NCBI GenBank assembly: GCA_030147525.1
Contig: JASBVF010000016.1
Coordinates: 62,001 to 126,000, forward strand
Direction of reading: 5' to 3'
DNA from: Bacteroidota bacterium
GTDB taxonomy: Bacteria; Bacteroidota; Bacteroidia; Chitinophagales; Saprospiraceae
Length of the DNA: 64,000 bases
Under the pieces are notes generated by a model, which did no database searches, was not told the origin of the DNA, and saw nothing but the letters and a program-made list of their open reading frames with translations. Numbering within the stretch: the first letter of the stretch is position 1; each line of letters opens with the position of its first letter. Of the stretch, positions 30,965 to 39,796 are shown in pieces. A program made the position numbers and the translations under genes.

Positions 30965-31903
30965 ATGAAATTTCTGCAACCCATCCCCGTCAAAGAAATC
31001 GCCCGCAAGATCGGGGCAACGCTCATCGGCGACGACACGCTGCTCGCCTCCGGCATCAACGAAATTCACAAGGTCGAGCCCGGCGACATCATGTTCGTGG
31101 ACAACCAGAAATATTTCAAAAAAGCGCTCGACTCGGCGGCCACCATTATTATTTTAAATGAAAAAACAGACTGCCCACCCGGCAAGGCGCTGCTCGTCTG
31201 CGAAAATCCGTTCGAGGCTTACGACGGCCTCGTCCGGGAGTTCCGCCCGTTCCGGCCGCTGAGTGAAACGATCAGCGAGAGTGCATTCATCCATCCCTCA
31301 GCGGTCATCGAACCGGGCGTCATCATCGGGCAGCAGGTGGTCATCGGACGCAATTGCTACCTCCAGGCGAACGCTTACATCGGCGATTTTACCCACATCG
31401 GCAGCCACGTGACCATTCAGGCTGGGGCCATCATCGGCACCGACGCATTTTATTTTCAAAAAAATCCGGACGGTTTTAAAAAATGGCGCTCTGGCGGCCG
31501 GGTCGTCATTGAAGATCATGTGGACATTGGTGCTGGGTGTACCATCAACCGGGGCGTTTCCGGCGACACGGTCATTGGCGAAGGCACTAAAATCGACTGC
31601 CAGGTACACATCGGCCATGGCGCCGTCATTGGTAAAAATTGCCTGATCGCCGGTCAGGTCGGCATCGGCGGCAAGGCGGTACTCGAAGACAATGTGGTGC
31701 TCTACGGCCAGGTCGGCGTGGCGGCACGGGTACGCATCGGCAAGGGCGCTGTGGTAAGTGCCAAGTCGGGCGTTTCAAAAAATCTGGAGGGTGGGAAAGC
31801 CTACTTCGGTATTCCAGCTGAGGAGATTCGCCTGCGGCAACGCCAGTTGGCGGCACTGCGGCAGTTGCCTGATTTTTTAAAAAGTTACACTGAGGACGAG
31901 TGA
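30965..31903 (+). CDS. lpxD: UDP-3-O-acylglucosamine N-acyltransferase
   Basis: LpxD adds the second acyl chain to UDP-3-O-acylglucosamine in lipid A synthesis at the cytoplasmic side of the inner membrane. From ATG 30965 it has 312 residues: an N-terminal uridine-binding domain (EIARKIGATLIGDDTLLASG, NPFEAYDGLVREF), then about ten left-handed parallel beta-helix hexapeptide turns (IHPSAVIEPGVIIGQQVVIG, VTIQAGAIIGTDAFYF) and a C-terminal helix. The catalytic His lies in CQVHIGHGAVIGKNCLIAG. Bacteroidota often have two LpxD paralogues; this one could be either. The gene ends 9 bp before a 23-bp perfect hairpin. Confidence 0.9.
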   Translation: MKFLQPIPVKEIARKIGATLIGDDTLLASGINEIHKVEPGDIMFVDNQKYFKKALDSAATIIILNEKTDCPPGKALLVCENPFEAYDGLVREFRPFRPLSETISESAFIHPSAVIEPGVIIGQQVVIGRNCYLQANAYIGDFTHIGSHVTIQAGAIIGTDAFYFQKNPDGFKKWRSGGRVVIEDHVDIGAGCTINRGVSGDTVIGEGTKIDCQVHIGHGAVIGKNCLIAGQVGIGGKAVLEDNVVLYGQVGVAARVRIGKGAVVSAKSGVSKNLEGGKAYFGIPAEEIRLRQRQLAALRQLPDFLKSYTEDE

Positions 31904-31912
31904 CTGGAGGGT

Positions 31913-31968
31913 GAAATTATGAAATTGGAAATTGCTGGGAGAGTGGCAATTTCCAATTTCATAATTTC
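31913..31968. terminator. Perfect 23-bp hairpin between lpxD and HMG-CoA reductase genes
   Basis: Bases 31913-31935 and 31946-31968 are perfect inverted copies with a 10-base loop. The arms are made of AAATT words 7-8 bp apart, as in other tracts of the window. It lies between convergent genes and is a likely bidirectional terminator. Confidence 0.75.
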
Positions 31969-31973
31969 CAATT

Positions 31974-33320
31974 TCAAACCTTCACCCCAGCCCCTTCCCT
32001 GACGGCATCGAGGTACTCCCGTACCCCGGTGAACGACACCACCTTTCCTTCGAAATGCTGCATCACTTTTTCCGACTCCTGCTCATTGGCGCCGAGGTGA
32101 TTGAGGATGTTCGCAAGGTGCATTTTCATGTGCCCCTGCTGAATGCCCGTGGTGACGAGTGAACGCACGGCGGCGAAGTTTTGCGCCAGCCCAACACAGG
32201 CGATGATTTCCATCAATTCTTCGGCGGAAGGATGGCCGAGCAACTCCAGCGAATGCTTGGCGATGGGGTGGAGTTTGGTTAAACCGCCCACCGTGCCGAG
32301 CGCCAGCGGAATATCAAGCCAGAAGCGGAAAATGCCGTTTTCCACGGTGCACTGGCTGAGGCTTCGGTACTGCCCGTCACGGGCGGCGTAGGTGTGGGCA
32401 CAGGCTTCGATGGCCCGGAAGTCGTTGGCGGTGGCGAGTACCACGGCGTCGATGCCGTTGAAAATTCCTTTGTTGTGGGTAGTGGCCCGGTGGGGGTCGA
32501 GGCGGGCGATGCGGACGGCTTTGGCAAATTTTTCTGCCAGGCTTTGCGCTGTGTACCCACCTGAAAATGTGCCCAAATCGGCAACCGGGCACTCTACCCA
32601 GGCCCGCACGAGACACTCCGGCGTGTAGTTCGAGAGGATGGACATGATGATGTTCACGTCCCGCTCTTCGTTTTCATCGAAAATGGGGTGGAAGGAGATG
32701 AACCGGTCGAGCGTTTTGGCAAATTCTTCGAGCACGGAGTTGATGAAATTCGCTCCCATGCTGTCACGGGTGTCGAAGGAGACTTTGAGTTGGTAGAGGT
32801 TCGGTTCGAGGTGGGTGAGGTTGACGAGTTCGATGTCGAGCACGCCGCCGCCCCGTTTTTCCATGTTGGCGGTGATGGGTGCTGCGTCCTTGCGAAGTTC
32901 TTCTTTCAATTCATCGAAAACGCTTTCCAGCTTTTCTGCTTTTCCCCGCCAGGAAAAATGCACCTGACCTAACTTTTTCATTCCCAGTACTTTGGCGTGA
33001 AAGCCGCCACGATCGAGCCAGTATTTCGCAGCGCTGGAAGCCGCTGCCACCACCGAGCTTTCCTCGATAACCATCGGCACGGCGTAGGTCTTGCCATTGA
33101 TCAAAAAATTGGGCGCAATGCCGAAAGGCATGGGGAAATTGCTGATCGTGTTTTCACTGAAACCATCGAGCAGGCGCTGCTGCTCCTTGTCGTGATGCCA
33201 CCAGCTTTTCAGCTCGTGCATGACGTGTTCCGGGTCTTTGAAAAAATTCTCGACCACCCATTTGATCTTGCCGGTCTTCGAGAGTTTGGAGAAGCCGGAA
33301 ATTGTTTTGTTGCTGCTCAT
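31974..33320 (-). CDS. HMG-CoA reductase, class II (degradative type)
   Basis: The enzyme interconverts HMG-CoA and mevalonate. Class II features are present: PMVIEESSVVAAASSAAKYW with the catalytic Glu (Glu86/87), DTRDSMGANFINSVLEEF with the DxxxGxN cofactor motif, HNKGIFNGIDAVVLATANDF with the catalytic Lys, and a C-terminal GHMKMHLANIL with the catalytic His. Its 448 residues fit class II. With the adjacent type 2 IPP isomerase it most likely serves the mevalonate route to isoprenoids, despite the degradative family label. It has no membrane domain. The two genes are 15 bp apart and form an operon. Confidence 0.92.
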   Translation of the reverse strand: MSSNKTISGFSKLSKTGKIKWVVENFFKDPEHVMHELKSWWHHDKEQQRLLDGFSENTISNFPMPFGIAPNFLINGKTYAVPMVIEESSVVAAASSAAKYWLDRGGFHAKVLGMKKLGQVHFSWRGKAEKLESVFDELKEELRKDAAPITANMEKRGGGVLDIELVNLTHLEPNLYQLKVSFDTRDSMGANFINSVLEEFAKTLDRFISFHPIFDENEERDVNIIMSILSNYTPECLVRAWVECPVADLGTFSGGYTAQSLAEKFAKAVRIARLDPHRATTHNKGIFNGIDAVVLATANDFRAIEACAHTYAARDGQYRSLSQCTVENGIFRFWLDIPLALGTVGGLTKLHPIAKHSLELLGHPSAEELMEIIACVGLAQNFAAVRSLVTTGIQQGHMKMHLANILNHLGANEQESEKVMQHFEGKVVSFTGVREYLDAVREGAGVKV

Positions 33321-33335
33321 TTTTCCTTGCTGACG

Positions 33336-34403
33336 TTATTTCACTTTTAAAAATGCGTTCGCTAATTCCAGCCCCTGCACCTGCGACTCCACGTAGGCAT
33401 GGAGCTCCTCGTAGCTGCCTCGTGCATGTTTCAAAAAACCGGATGCCTGGCCGTACACGCTGTTCAGTTTCAGTTTGTTGATGAGGTAAAATCCATCCAG
33501 AAAATTGCGTACCCCGCCGGAGATGATGACCTGGCGGCACAACATTTTTTCACCCAACTCCTCCATGATTTTATTGGTGAAACCCACCATTTCCTCCGCC
33601 GTGTGGCCCACGTGGGCAAGCTGGCGGTAGATTTCCTGTTTCACCGGTTCGCTGCGCAACAATTCGAGTTTGGCGAAGTTAGTGCCGCCGCTGGCGGCAA
33701 AATCGACGGCTTGCAGGGGCAGTTGGAAGAGCGCTTTCAGGCTCTCGTACCCCATGCCCTGCCCGACTTCCTTCACGATGACGGGCACGTCCATTTTTTC
33801 CAAAAAAGTGGAAATCGTTTCGAGGGGCGGTTTTTTGAAACGGTCGCCTTCGGGTTGCAGCCACTCCTGTAGCGGGTTCACGTGGATGATGAGGCCGTCG
33901 GCCTGCAACTTTCCGAGCAGGTCGCTCACCCGCCAAAGTTCCTGGTTTTCAATGAGTTGTTCGAGCTGCGCAATGCCGAGGTTAGCGTAGAGCGGAAGGT
34001 CGTCGCCGATGAGGTGGCGGACGTCGAAGTCGGGCAATGTTTCATCACTGAATAACAGCGACCGGCATGAGCCGAGACCCATGCCCATGCCGAAGTCCCG
34101 GCAGGCCCGTGCGAGGTTGTGGTTGATGGTGTTAGCCCATTCGGTGCCGCCGGTCATGCTCGATACCCAAACAGGTACCCACAAAGTTTTGCCCAGAAAA
34201 GGAAAGGGGTTGAGGCTGCCTTCTTCCGGGTGAGCGGCGAGCAGCGGTTCGTAGTAAAACCGGTTGTCCATTTCACCCTGCTCCACCTGCGAGCGGAAGG
34301 CGAGTTCGATGTGATCACGTTTGCGGGACGCCGCAGTCGGGTCTTCATCCTGCCACACGGTCGTTTTTTCTTCGAGTTTATCCATTGTTGCTTGCATCGG
34401 CAA
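33336..34403 (-). CDS. fni: Isopentenyl-diphosphate isomerase, type 2
   Basis: The FMN- and NADPH-dependent enzyme interconverts IPP and DMAPP. Family features are the start RKRDHIELAFRSQVE, WVSSMTGGTEWANTINHNLA, LGIAQLEQL, IHVNPLQEWLQPEGDR, PVIVKEVGQGMG with the catalytic region, FAASGGTNFAKLE and ISGGVRNFLDG for FMN phosphate binding. The length of 355 residues is normal. Either ATG 34403 or ATG 34385 may be used. Type 2 isomerase is essential in organisms using the mevalonate pathway, in agreement with the neighbouring HMG-CoA reductase. Confidence 0.92.
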   Translation of the reverse strand: MPMQATMDKLEEKTTVWQDEDPTAASRKRDHIELAFRSQVEQGEMDNRFYYEPLLAAHPEEGSLNPFPFLGKTLWVPVWVSSMTGGTEWANTINHNLARACRDFGMGMGLGSCRSLLFSDETLPDFDVRHLIGDDLPLYANLGIAQLEQLIENQELWRVSDLLGKLQADGLIIHVNPLQEWLQPEGDRFKKPPLETISTFLEKMDVPVIVKEVGQGMGYESLKALFQLPLQAVDFAASGGTNFAKLELLRSEPVKQEIYRQLAHVGHTAEEMVGFTNKIMEELGEKMLCRQVIISGGVRNFLDGFYLINKLKLNSVYGQASGFLKHARGSYEELHAYVESQVQGLELANAFLKVK

Positions 34404-34532
34404 TGATTTTCAAAGGTACGTTAAATCATTGAGAGCCAAACAATGGATACCTCCTTTGGTTCATGCTGTGCTGCATGGCCAATTTGAAAAAGCTGCGATT
34501 TTAAATGGCTGAAATTATTGCCCAATCGACTG

Positions 34533-34772
34533 TCAGTGGGAAGAGTGAATTTTCTCTTTGATGGATTGGACGAGGGAAGGCGAGACTTTCTTTCGGTGGA
34601 TGCGACTGCGAATAAATTCCCGGAATGATTGCTCCCGGCTTAACATTTCACGATACGAGGGGTTGGTTTTTATTTCTTCGAGCATTTCTCTTTCCATGTC
34701 GGGGGTCAGTTGATTGTCAAGCAAAAGATTCATTCGTGTGACAAAATCCTGGCTGTTTTGAATGTTTTTCAT
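34533..34772 (-). CDS. Small helical protein, possible anti-sigma factor
   Basis: The 79-residue protein has no membrane helix and no cysteines. Its sequence (RMNLLLDNQLTPDMEREMLEEIKTNP, then SYREMLSREQSFREFIRSRI) resembles the N-terminal domain of anti-sigma factors of the zinc-finger HC2 type that have lost the zinc ligands. It lies about 255 bp downstream of an ECF sigma factor gene on the same strand, with a terminator-like hairpin between. A role in binding that sigma factor is my inference from shape and position. Confidence 0.6.
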   Translation of the reverse strand: MKNIQNSQDFVTRMNLLLDNQLTPDMEREMLEEIKTNPSYREMLSREQSFREFIRSRIHRKKVSPSLVQSIKEKIHSSH

Positions 34773-34977
34773 CGCTCATCGCATTTGTAAACCCTCCACC
34801 GGACACCGGAAACCAATCACTCCAACAACGGGTTACGATGCCGCCGCCTCCTACCTCCGGTGAGCCAACCGGACAGGGCACTGCGACGAAAATCGTGTTG
34901 AAAGGTGAATAAATCATGGTTGATTATCAGTGATTTAAGCCGTTGGGCAGGTTTGGTTCAGAAATAGAATTTTAAGT

Positions 34978-35022
34978 AAAAAAAACCAAATGGCTGGACG
35001 GCACGGTGGCCATCCAACCATT
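34978..35022 (-). terminator. Terminator after the sigma factor gene
   Basis: On the minus strand an imperfect 9-bp stem (AATGG-TGGA at 34989-34998 against TCCA-CCATT at 35013-35022) is followed by a run of T corresponding to the A run at 34978-34985. Confidence 0.5.
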
Positions 35023-35027
35023 CTTCG

Positions 35028-35609
35028 TTATCCTCTTTTGTCCTCGTATCCGAGGTTTTCAGCGTATTCTTTCAGTTTCGTCTTCAACATATTCCGGGCA
35101 CGGTGCAGCCTGGAGCGCACGGTACCGATTGGGATGTCGAGGATCTTTGCAATTTCTTCGTAGGTGAAATCTTCCACATCGGACAGCAAAATCACGGTGC
35201 GGAAGTCCACTGCCAATTGGTTAATGGCCATGGTGACCTCGTCGCCCATCAGGAACTGAAACATCTCCTGGCGCATGTCGAGGCTGCCGGTCAGCGGCGT
35301 ATCTTCCTTGTCCTGGTGGGTGATGTAATCCTGCAACTCCACCCGGTTCGGCGTTCTGACCCGCTTGCGGTACTCGTTGATGAAGGCATTTTTGGCAATG
35401 GTGAAAAGCCAGGCCTTGGCATTGGTACCTTCTTCGTACCGGGCGATGAAGCGCCACGCCTTGAGCAGTGCCTCCTGGAAGAGGTCATTGGCATCTTCTT
35501 CGTTACCGGTCAGGTGGTACGAGAAGTTGTAAAGCGCATCGGCATGAGGCATGAATTCCTCATCGAAGATTCGCTCGAAATGCGTGGTTTCGTTGGTCAT
35601 TAGTAACAT
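35028..35609 (-). CDS. ECF-type RNA polymerase sigma factor
   Basis: This sigma-70 family factor of the extracytoplasmic-function group directs RNA polymerase to a specific regulon. Sigma region 2 spans about residues 20-90 (FEEDAN-like NEEDANDLFQEALLKAWRF, TNAKAWLFTIAKNAFINEYRK) and region 4 about 125-185 (AINQLAVDFRTVILLSDVEDFTYEEIAKILDIPIGTVRSRLHRAR in two helices plus turn). The length of 193 residues is normal. ATG 35597 is an alternative start four codons later. A small helical protein downstream could be its anti-sigma factor. It is separated from the upstream chaperone gene by a terminator. Confidence 0.92.
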   Translation of the reverse strand: MLLMTNETTHFERIFDEEFMPHADALYNFSYHLTGNEEDANDLFQEALLKAWRFIARYEEGTNAKAWLFTIAKNAFINEYRKRVRTPNRVELQDYITHQDKEDTPLTGSLDMRQEMFQFLMGDEVTMAINQLAVDFRTVILLSDVEDFTYEEIAKILDIPIGTVRSRLHRARNMLKTKLKEYAENLGYEDKRG

Positions 35610-35747
35610 AAATCGCTCGTTTTCAGTTGATAAAATGCCGTCTTCCGCTTTCCAATGCGCTGCAGGTGGGGAAACAGCACTTTTCGCTGATTAAGTTCCG
35701 GGCGATTGATTTTTTTTCACCAAAGTCGAAAAAAAGTTTTTAAAAAA

Positions 35748-35778
35748 CAAAAGGGCCACCCATTGGGCAGCCCTTTTG
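35748..35778 (-). terminator. Terminator of the PpiD-like gene
   Basis: CAAAAGGGC (35748-35756) pairs with GCCCTTTTG (35770-35778), a perfect 9-bp stem, followed on the minus strand by TTTTTTAAAAAC. Confidence 0.75.
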
Positions 35779-35802
35779 TTTTTCAAAATATTGAAAGATG
35801 GA

Positions 35803-37974
35803 TCAGAAAAATCTTGACCGGTTGTCTTCGATTTCTGCATTTCCACGAAGCGCTTGCATGATCCTGGACCTGGCCATCGTGCGCACGCTTTGCTGGCTCG
35901 ACTGACGTACCTGTGCGATGTTGCCTGCGGGAGCCGGAGCCGGTTTGTTCGTTGGTTTTACAACGTAGACACCACTACCGCCAACGATCGGTTCTGAAAT
36001 TTGATTCAAATCAATTTTGAAGGCAGTTGCCACGACTTTAGGTTCGGAAGCTCCGGCTTTCTGGATGAAAGCAGATGCAAAACTTACGTTGCTTGCCGTA
36101 TCAACTTGAACGGAAAAGGTACCTGCAATAGCGCCCAAGTCATTTTTACCTGCAATGCGTTGCTTGATTACTTCGCCTTTTTTGCGATTGATGACTTGCG
36201 GCTCGATTTCATCTTTTACATCCTCCCAGGAAGGAATACCTGCTGGCCGAATGCTTTTCAAACCGGCAACTACGTATTTGCTAACGTAGAACTCTCCCTG
36301 ATTTTGAAAGCTGTAAACCTGAGGTGAGATGTTGCCAATTTCTGCAGGCTCAGAATTGATGTCTGAACCGAATGCCCAGCGGATCATCTCTCTAGAGCCT
36401 TGTCCGACTCCCAGGCTGCCGACAGCGTAGTCGTTTGCTTTGAGGGCAGGGGACGTTTCAACCTGAAATCCTTTTTCTGCAGCTAACTTCCGAAGGTCTT
36501 CAAGTGATTTACTTTCTTCCTCAAGTTGAAGCGCCTGCTCCCGAACCATGTCTTGTGTTTCCTGGCTCGGAATAATATCCTGAGAAATATAGGCAACCTG
36601 AACAGATGGTTCGCTGTCGCCAAATTTACGGTCAGTAACCTGGATCAGGTGAACACCGAATTGTGTGGTTACAGAATAAACTTTACCGGGTTCTGCTTTA
36701 AAAAAGCATACGTCGTTGAATTCCTTTACCATCGTGCCCTGGCTGAAGAACCCGAGGTCGCCGCCCTGGCTGGCGTTGGATGGGTCTTCACTAAAGTTGG
36801 CAGCGAGTGAGTCGAAAGATGCCGCTCCGGTCTCGATCAGATTTTTCAGGCTGTCGATGGTGTTGACGGCGGCCAGGTAAGAAACATTATCAGTCGCACG
36901 GCGAAGGATGTGCCTTGCTTTCACAGAATCCGGAACCACTTTCTTACCCAGCAGTTTAACTGCCTTGTAGCTGTTAAGGTCAAGGTAAGGACCATAGACA
37001 GAGCCGACGGGCATTTGGAAAATTGTGTCAGCAATTGCCGGGCTGAGTGCATCCTTTTTGAAATATGCCTCGTCGATCGTGCCGTAGTTATTTTCAACAA
37101 ATAGCGAATCGTCTTCAGCTGCTGCAAAGTTTTCTACAAGATCGGCAATATTTTTACGAATAGTAGCGGAGTCTTTTGCCGTAGGCACGACGTTGAAAGC
37201 TACATACTCCAGTTTGCGGGTCTCTTCGTCTTGCTTGAACTGGGTCTTATTTTCTTCGAAATAAGCTTTGTAATCTTCATCAGAAAGCGATAATTCCGAG
37301 TTCTGGATTTCATCAAAAGGCACCTGGACGTAGAGAAAATCTACAAGTTGATTTTGCTCGTTAGCAATGGCCTCGGCCATCCAGGTAGGTGTGTACATGC
37401 CTTTTTCAACCATTCTGGAAATCTTGGTTTGAAGGCGGTCCTTGATGATTTCTCTTTCCTGGTGTGCCCAGCGGTATTTGAAATCCGGCACCAGTTGCCC
37501 TTCCTGAATCATCTGATCAACCTTGCTGGTCGTGATGATGTCTTTGAGTTGGTTCAACTGCTCACGATCAACCTGACGGGTGTTCGGATTTTGATAGCGG
37601 CTGGTAATGATTGGGCTGAGCTTCGAATTGTCTTCACTGAACTGCAACTCCAATAATTCAGACTTACTTACGCCCAGACCGATTGCATCGGCTTCTTTCT
37701 GAACGATGGCCTGGTCAACAAAGAAATTCCACAGGAATGTACGGTCGCTGAATCCGTCGCTGCTGGCATTGCGATACAGCATGTCGTGAACCCGGCTGAA
37801 TTCCTGGTATTCAATTTTTTGTCCTTCGATTTCGCCGAGCTCAGTGCGGCTGCCACCGAATAAACTTTGATTAGGATTGTCAAACATCAACATTGCGATG
37901 AACAAAATCAATGCTCCAGCCAGCGTACCGACCAGTAACCACTTCTGTTTTCTAATTTTTCCAATCAGAGCCAT
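35803..37974 (-). CDS. PpiD-like peptidyl-prolyl isomerase / periplasmic chaperone
   Basis: The 723-residue protein has one N-terminal membrane helix (KWLLVGTLAGALILFIAMLMF) and a large periplasmic part that helps folding of outer-membrane and secreted proteins. A SurA_N-like helical domain is at about residues 45-260 and a parvulin-type rotamase domain at about 345-450 (VKARHILRRA, FSEDPSNASQGGDLGFFSQGTMVKEF, FGVHLIQVTDRK). A second, degenerate parvulin-like part and a coiled tail follow. Domain order is that of PpiD and not of soluble SurA. It is transcribed alone, with a terminator after it. Confidence 0.9.
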   Translation of the reverse strand: MALIGKIRKQKWLLVGTLAGALILFIAMLMFDNPNQSLFGGSRTELGEIEGQKIEYQEFSRVHDMLYRNASSDGFSDRTFLWNFFVDQAIVQKEADAIGLGVSKSELLELQFSEDNSKLSPIITSRYQNPNTRQVDREQLNQLKDIITTSKVDQMIQEGQLVPDFKYRWAHQEREIIKDRLQTKISRMVEKGMYTPTWMAEAIANEQNQLVDFLYVQVPFDEIQNSELSLSDEDYKAYFEENKTQFKQDEETRKLEYVAFNVVPTAKDSATIRKNIADLVENFAAAEDDSLFVENNYGTIDEAYFKKDALSPAIADTIFQMPVGSVYGPYLDLNSYKAVKLLGKKVVPDSVKARHILRRATDNVSYLAAVNTIDSLKNLIETGAASFDSLAANFSEDPSNASQGGDLGFFSQGTMVKEFNDVCFFKAEPGKVYSVTTQFGVHLIQVTDRKFGDSEPSVQVAYISQDIIPSQETQDMVREQALQLEEESKSLEDLRKLAAEKGFQVETSPALKANDYAVGSLGVGQGSREMIRWAFGSDINSEPAEIGNISPQVYSFQNQGEFYVSKYVVAGLKSIRPAGIPSWEDVKDEIEPQVINRKKGEVIKQRIAGKNDLGAIAGTFSVQVDTASNVSFASAFIQKAGASEPKVVATAFKIDLNQISEPIVGGSGVYVVKPTNKPAPAPAGNIAQVRQSSQQSVRTMARSRIMQALRGNAEIEDNRSRFF

Positions 37975-38285
37975 GTGCTTTACACTTTTATTTTTTGCCT
38001 TAAAATACGAAAAGAATGCTTCGACACCTTTTACGGAGCATTCTTACAAGTGTTTATCAAAAGGTAAAAAAAATGATTTTTAAAAAGCTGATTTAAAAAG
38101 ATTTATCCCGGAGAGAATTACTCAGCTTAATGAGAAAATTGTGCTTCCGGAAAAATCCAGGCAAAGGTAATGTCTTTGGGCAGGAAATCAAAATTTTACA
38201 GAAGGAGAGGAAGTAAGATATCAGGAAAATGAGAAATTGAGAAATTGATTTAAATTTTCAATTTCCCAATTTCTCTTGCCAGGAC
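37975..38285. other. 311-bp gap upstream of the PpiD-like gene
   Basis: No gene was seen. The gap holds the upstream region of the PpiD-like gene (minus strand) and, near 38231-38275, the hairpin that ends the citrate synthase transcript. Confidence 0.5.
38231..38275. terminator. Octamer-word hairpin after citrate synthase
   Basis: Bases 38231-38248 and 38258-38275 are inverted copies over 18 bp with one wobble and a 9-base loop. The left arm is two copies of GAGAAATT plus GA; its first 16 bases are identical to 11785-11800 in the aromatic operon. Confidence 0.7.
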
Positions 38286-39611
38286 TTATGCCGGGACTGC
38301 TGCTTTTTGATCAGCAACGAATTGTTTTACCCAATCCAGATTGACTGACTTGGGCCGTTCGAGCGGGAGTCCGAGTGCCCTTGACCAGCATTGAGCGGCC
38401 AGTACACCCATGGCACGTGATACGCCAAAAAGTACGGTATAAAAACTGAATTGATCCAGACCGTAGTGTACCAGCATAGCGCCGGAGTGGGCATCTACGT
38501 TAGGCCAGGGGTTTTTTACTTTCCCTAAACCCTGGAGGATGCCGGGCACGACCTCAAATATTTTCCAGACTACATTGACGATTTCGTCGTCTGAGATGTA
38601 TTTTTTAGCAAATTCCATTTGTGCAATGAAACGAGGGTCCGGTTTTCTCAACACCGCATGGCCGTAGCCGGGAATTACTTTTCCGGAGGAAATCGTTTCG
38701 TGAACATAGTTGGAGATTTGTTCAACGCTAGGTTCCCGGGTGCCGATCTTGTTCACCATTTCAAATATCCACTTGATGACTTCCTGGTTTGCCAGACCGT
38801 GCAGTGGACCGGCGAGTGAATTCATTGCACCAGCGAAAGAAATGTAAGGATCAGCCAAAGTTGACCCGATGAGGTGCATCGTGTGAGCAGAAGCATTTCC
38901 ACCTTCATGGTCAGCATGGATTGTCATGTAAAGGCGCATCAGGTCCTTAAAATCATCACTCTTTGATACGCCTAACATGTGGGCGAAATTGGCTGCCCAG
39001 TCAAGTGAATGATTAGGCTGAATGTGGTTGCTCCCATGGAAACTTCTGCGGTAGATGTAAGCTGCTACCCTTGGAAGTTTGGCGATGAGGTTCATGGCGT
39101 CCTCGTAAGCTGCGTCCCAATATTCAGTTTTGCCCATGCCCTCGTCGTAACGGCGGGCAAAACAGGATTCGGTTTGCATAGAGGTGATGGCCAGTGAAAA
39201 CTGAGTCATCGGGTGAGCACTCAGCGGGAGCTGATCGAGGAGGCGGAAGGTGTGCTCTGGCACATTGCTTCGCTTCGCCCATTCCTTGCTTAGCCAGGCA
39301 ACTTCTTCCTCTGTTGGAATTTCATCCGTCATCATCAGCCAGAAGAGGCCTTCGGGAAGGGGTTCTCTACCTTCACCTTTTGGGAGTTTCTCCTGGAGTT
39401 CAGGGATGGAGTAACCTCTGAAGCGAATACCTTCATTAGCGTCGAGCAGCGAAGGCTCCCACAGCATCATGATGATGCCACGAGCGCCACCGAAAACCTG
39501 GCTCAGATTCACTTCGGCTACTTTCAAATTTTTGTTTTCTGCGAGGAGTTCTTTTGCCTCTTGCTTTACCTGGAAAGACTTTTGGAAAAATTTCTTTTTA
39601 AGCGGGTCCAT
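38286..39611 (-). CDS. gltA: Citrate synthase, mitochondrial (eukaryotic) type
   Basis: The enzyme condenses oxaloacetate and acetyl-CoA at the entry of the TCA cycle. The 441-residue sequence follows animal mitochondrial citrate synthase closely and not the shorter or hexameric bacterial forms: EGIRFRGYSIPELQEKLP, EPLPEGLFWLMMT, PTEEEVAWLSKEWAKR, HADHEGGNASAHT, GPLHGLANQEV with the catalytic His, VIPGYGHAVLRKPDPRF, and KNPWPNVDAHSG with the catalytic Asp, then YTVLFGVSRAMGVLA and ERPKS. The mitochondrial presequence is of course absent. This eukaryote-like type is known from a few bacterial groups including some Bacteroidota. Confidence 0.93.
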   Translation of the reverse strand: MDPLKKKFFQKSFQVKQEAKELLAENKNLKVAEVNLSQVFGGARGIIMMLWEPSLLDANEGIRFRGYSIPELQEKLPKGEGREPLPEGLFWLMMTDEIPTEEEVAWLSKEWAKRSNVPEHTFRLLDQLPLSAHPMTQFSLAITSMQTESCFARRYDEGMGKTEYWDAAYEDAMNLIAKLPRVAAYIYRRSFHGSNHIQPNHSLDWAANFAHMLGVSKSDDFKDLMRLYMTIHADHEGGNASAHTMHLIGSTLADPYISFAGAMNSLAGPLHGLANQEVIKWIFEMVNKIGTREPSVEQISNYVHETISSGKVIPGYGHAVLRKPDPRFIAQMEFAKKYISDDEIVNVVWKIFEVVPGILQGLGKVKNPWPNVDAHSGAMLVHYGLDQFSFYTVLFGVSRAMGVLAAQCWSRALGLPLERPKSVNLDWVKQFVADQKAAVPA

Positions 39612-39739
39612 TTATTTTGTGATGATTTTATCAGGTTAGAAGTTTACTGTTTTAAACTTAACGCCGGCGTTACAATATGGTTTGGCGGTTAAAGTCGTAA
39701 AAGTAGAAATTTTACTGCCTTTTGTGGGTAGGGGTTATT

Positions 39740-39775
39740 GAAAAAGCGGTGCGGAATGACCACACCGCTTTTTTC
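39740..39775 (-). terminator. Terminator downstream of the small secreted protein gene
   Basis: GAAAAAGCGGTG (39740-39751) pairs with CACCGCTTTTTTC (39763-39775); the stem contains its own A and T runs and so can act in both directions. Confidence 0.75.
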
Positions 39776-39796
39776 AACTGGTTAAATCGATAGCGT

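Noticed and set aside
31913-31968. Perfect 23-bp inverted repeat as a mobile element end
   Set aside because: The loop is only 10 bases and the position between convergent genes fits a bidirectional terminator better.
34717-34917. Minus-strand frame of 66 codons between the sigma factor and the small helical protein
   Set aside because: Pro/Gly/Ser/Val-rich composition with no fold signal, and it overlaps the start of the better-supported 79-residue gene.
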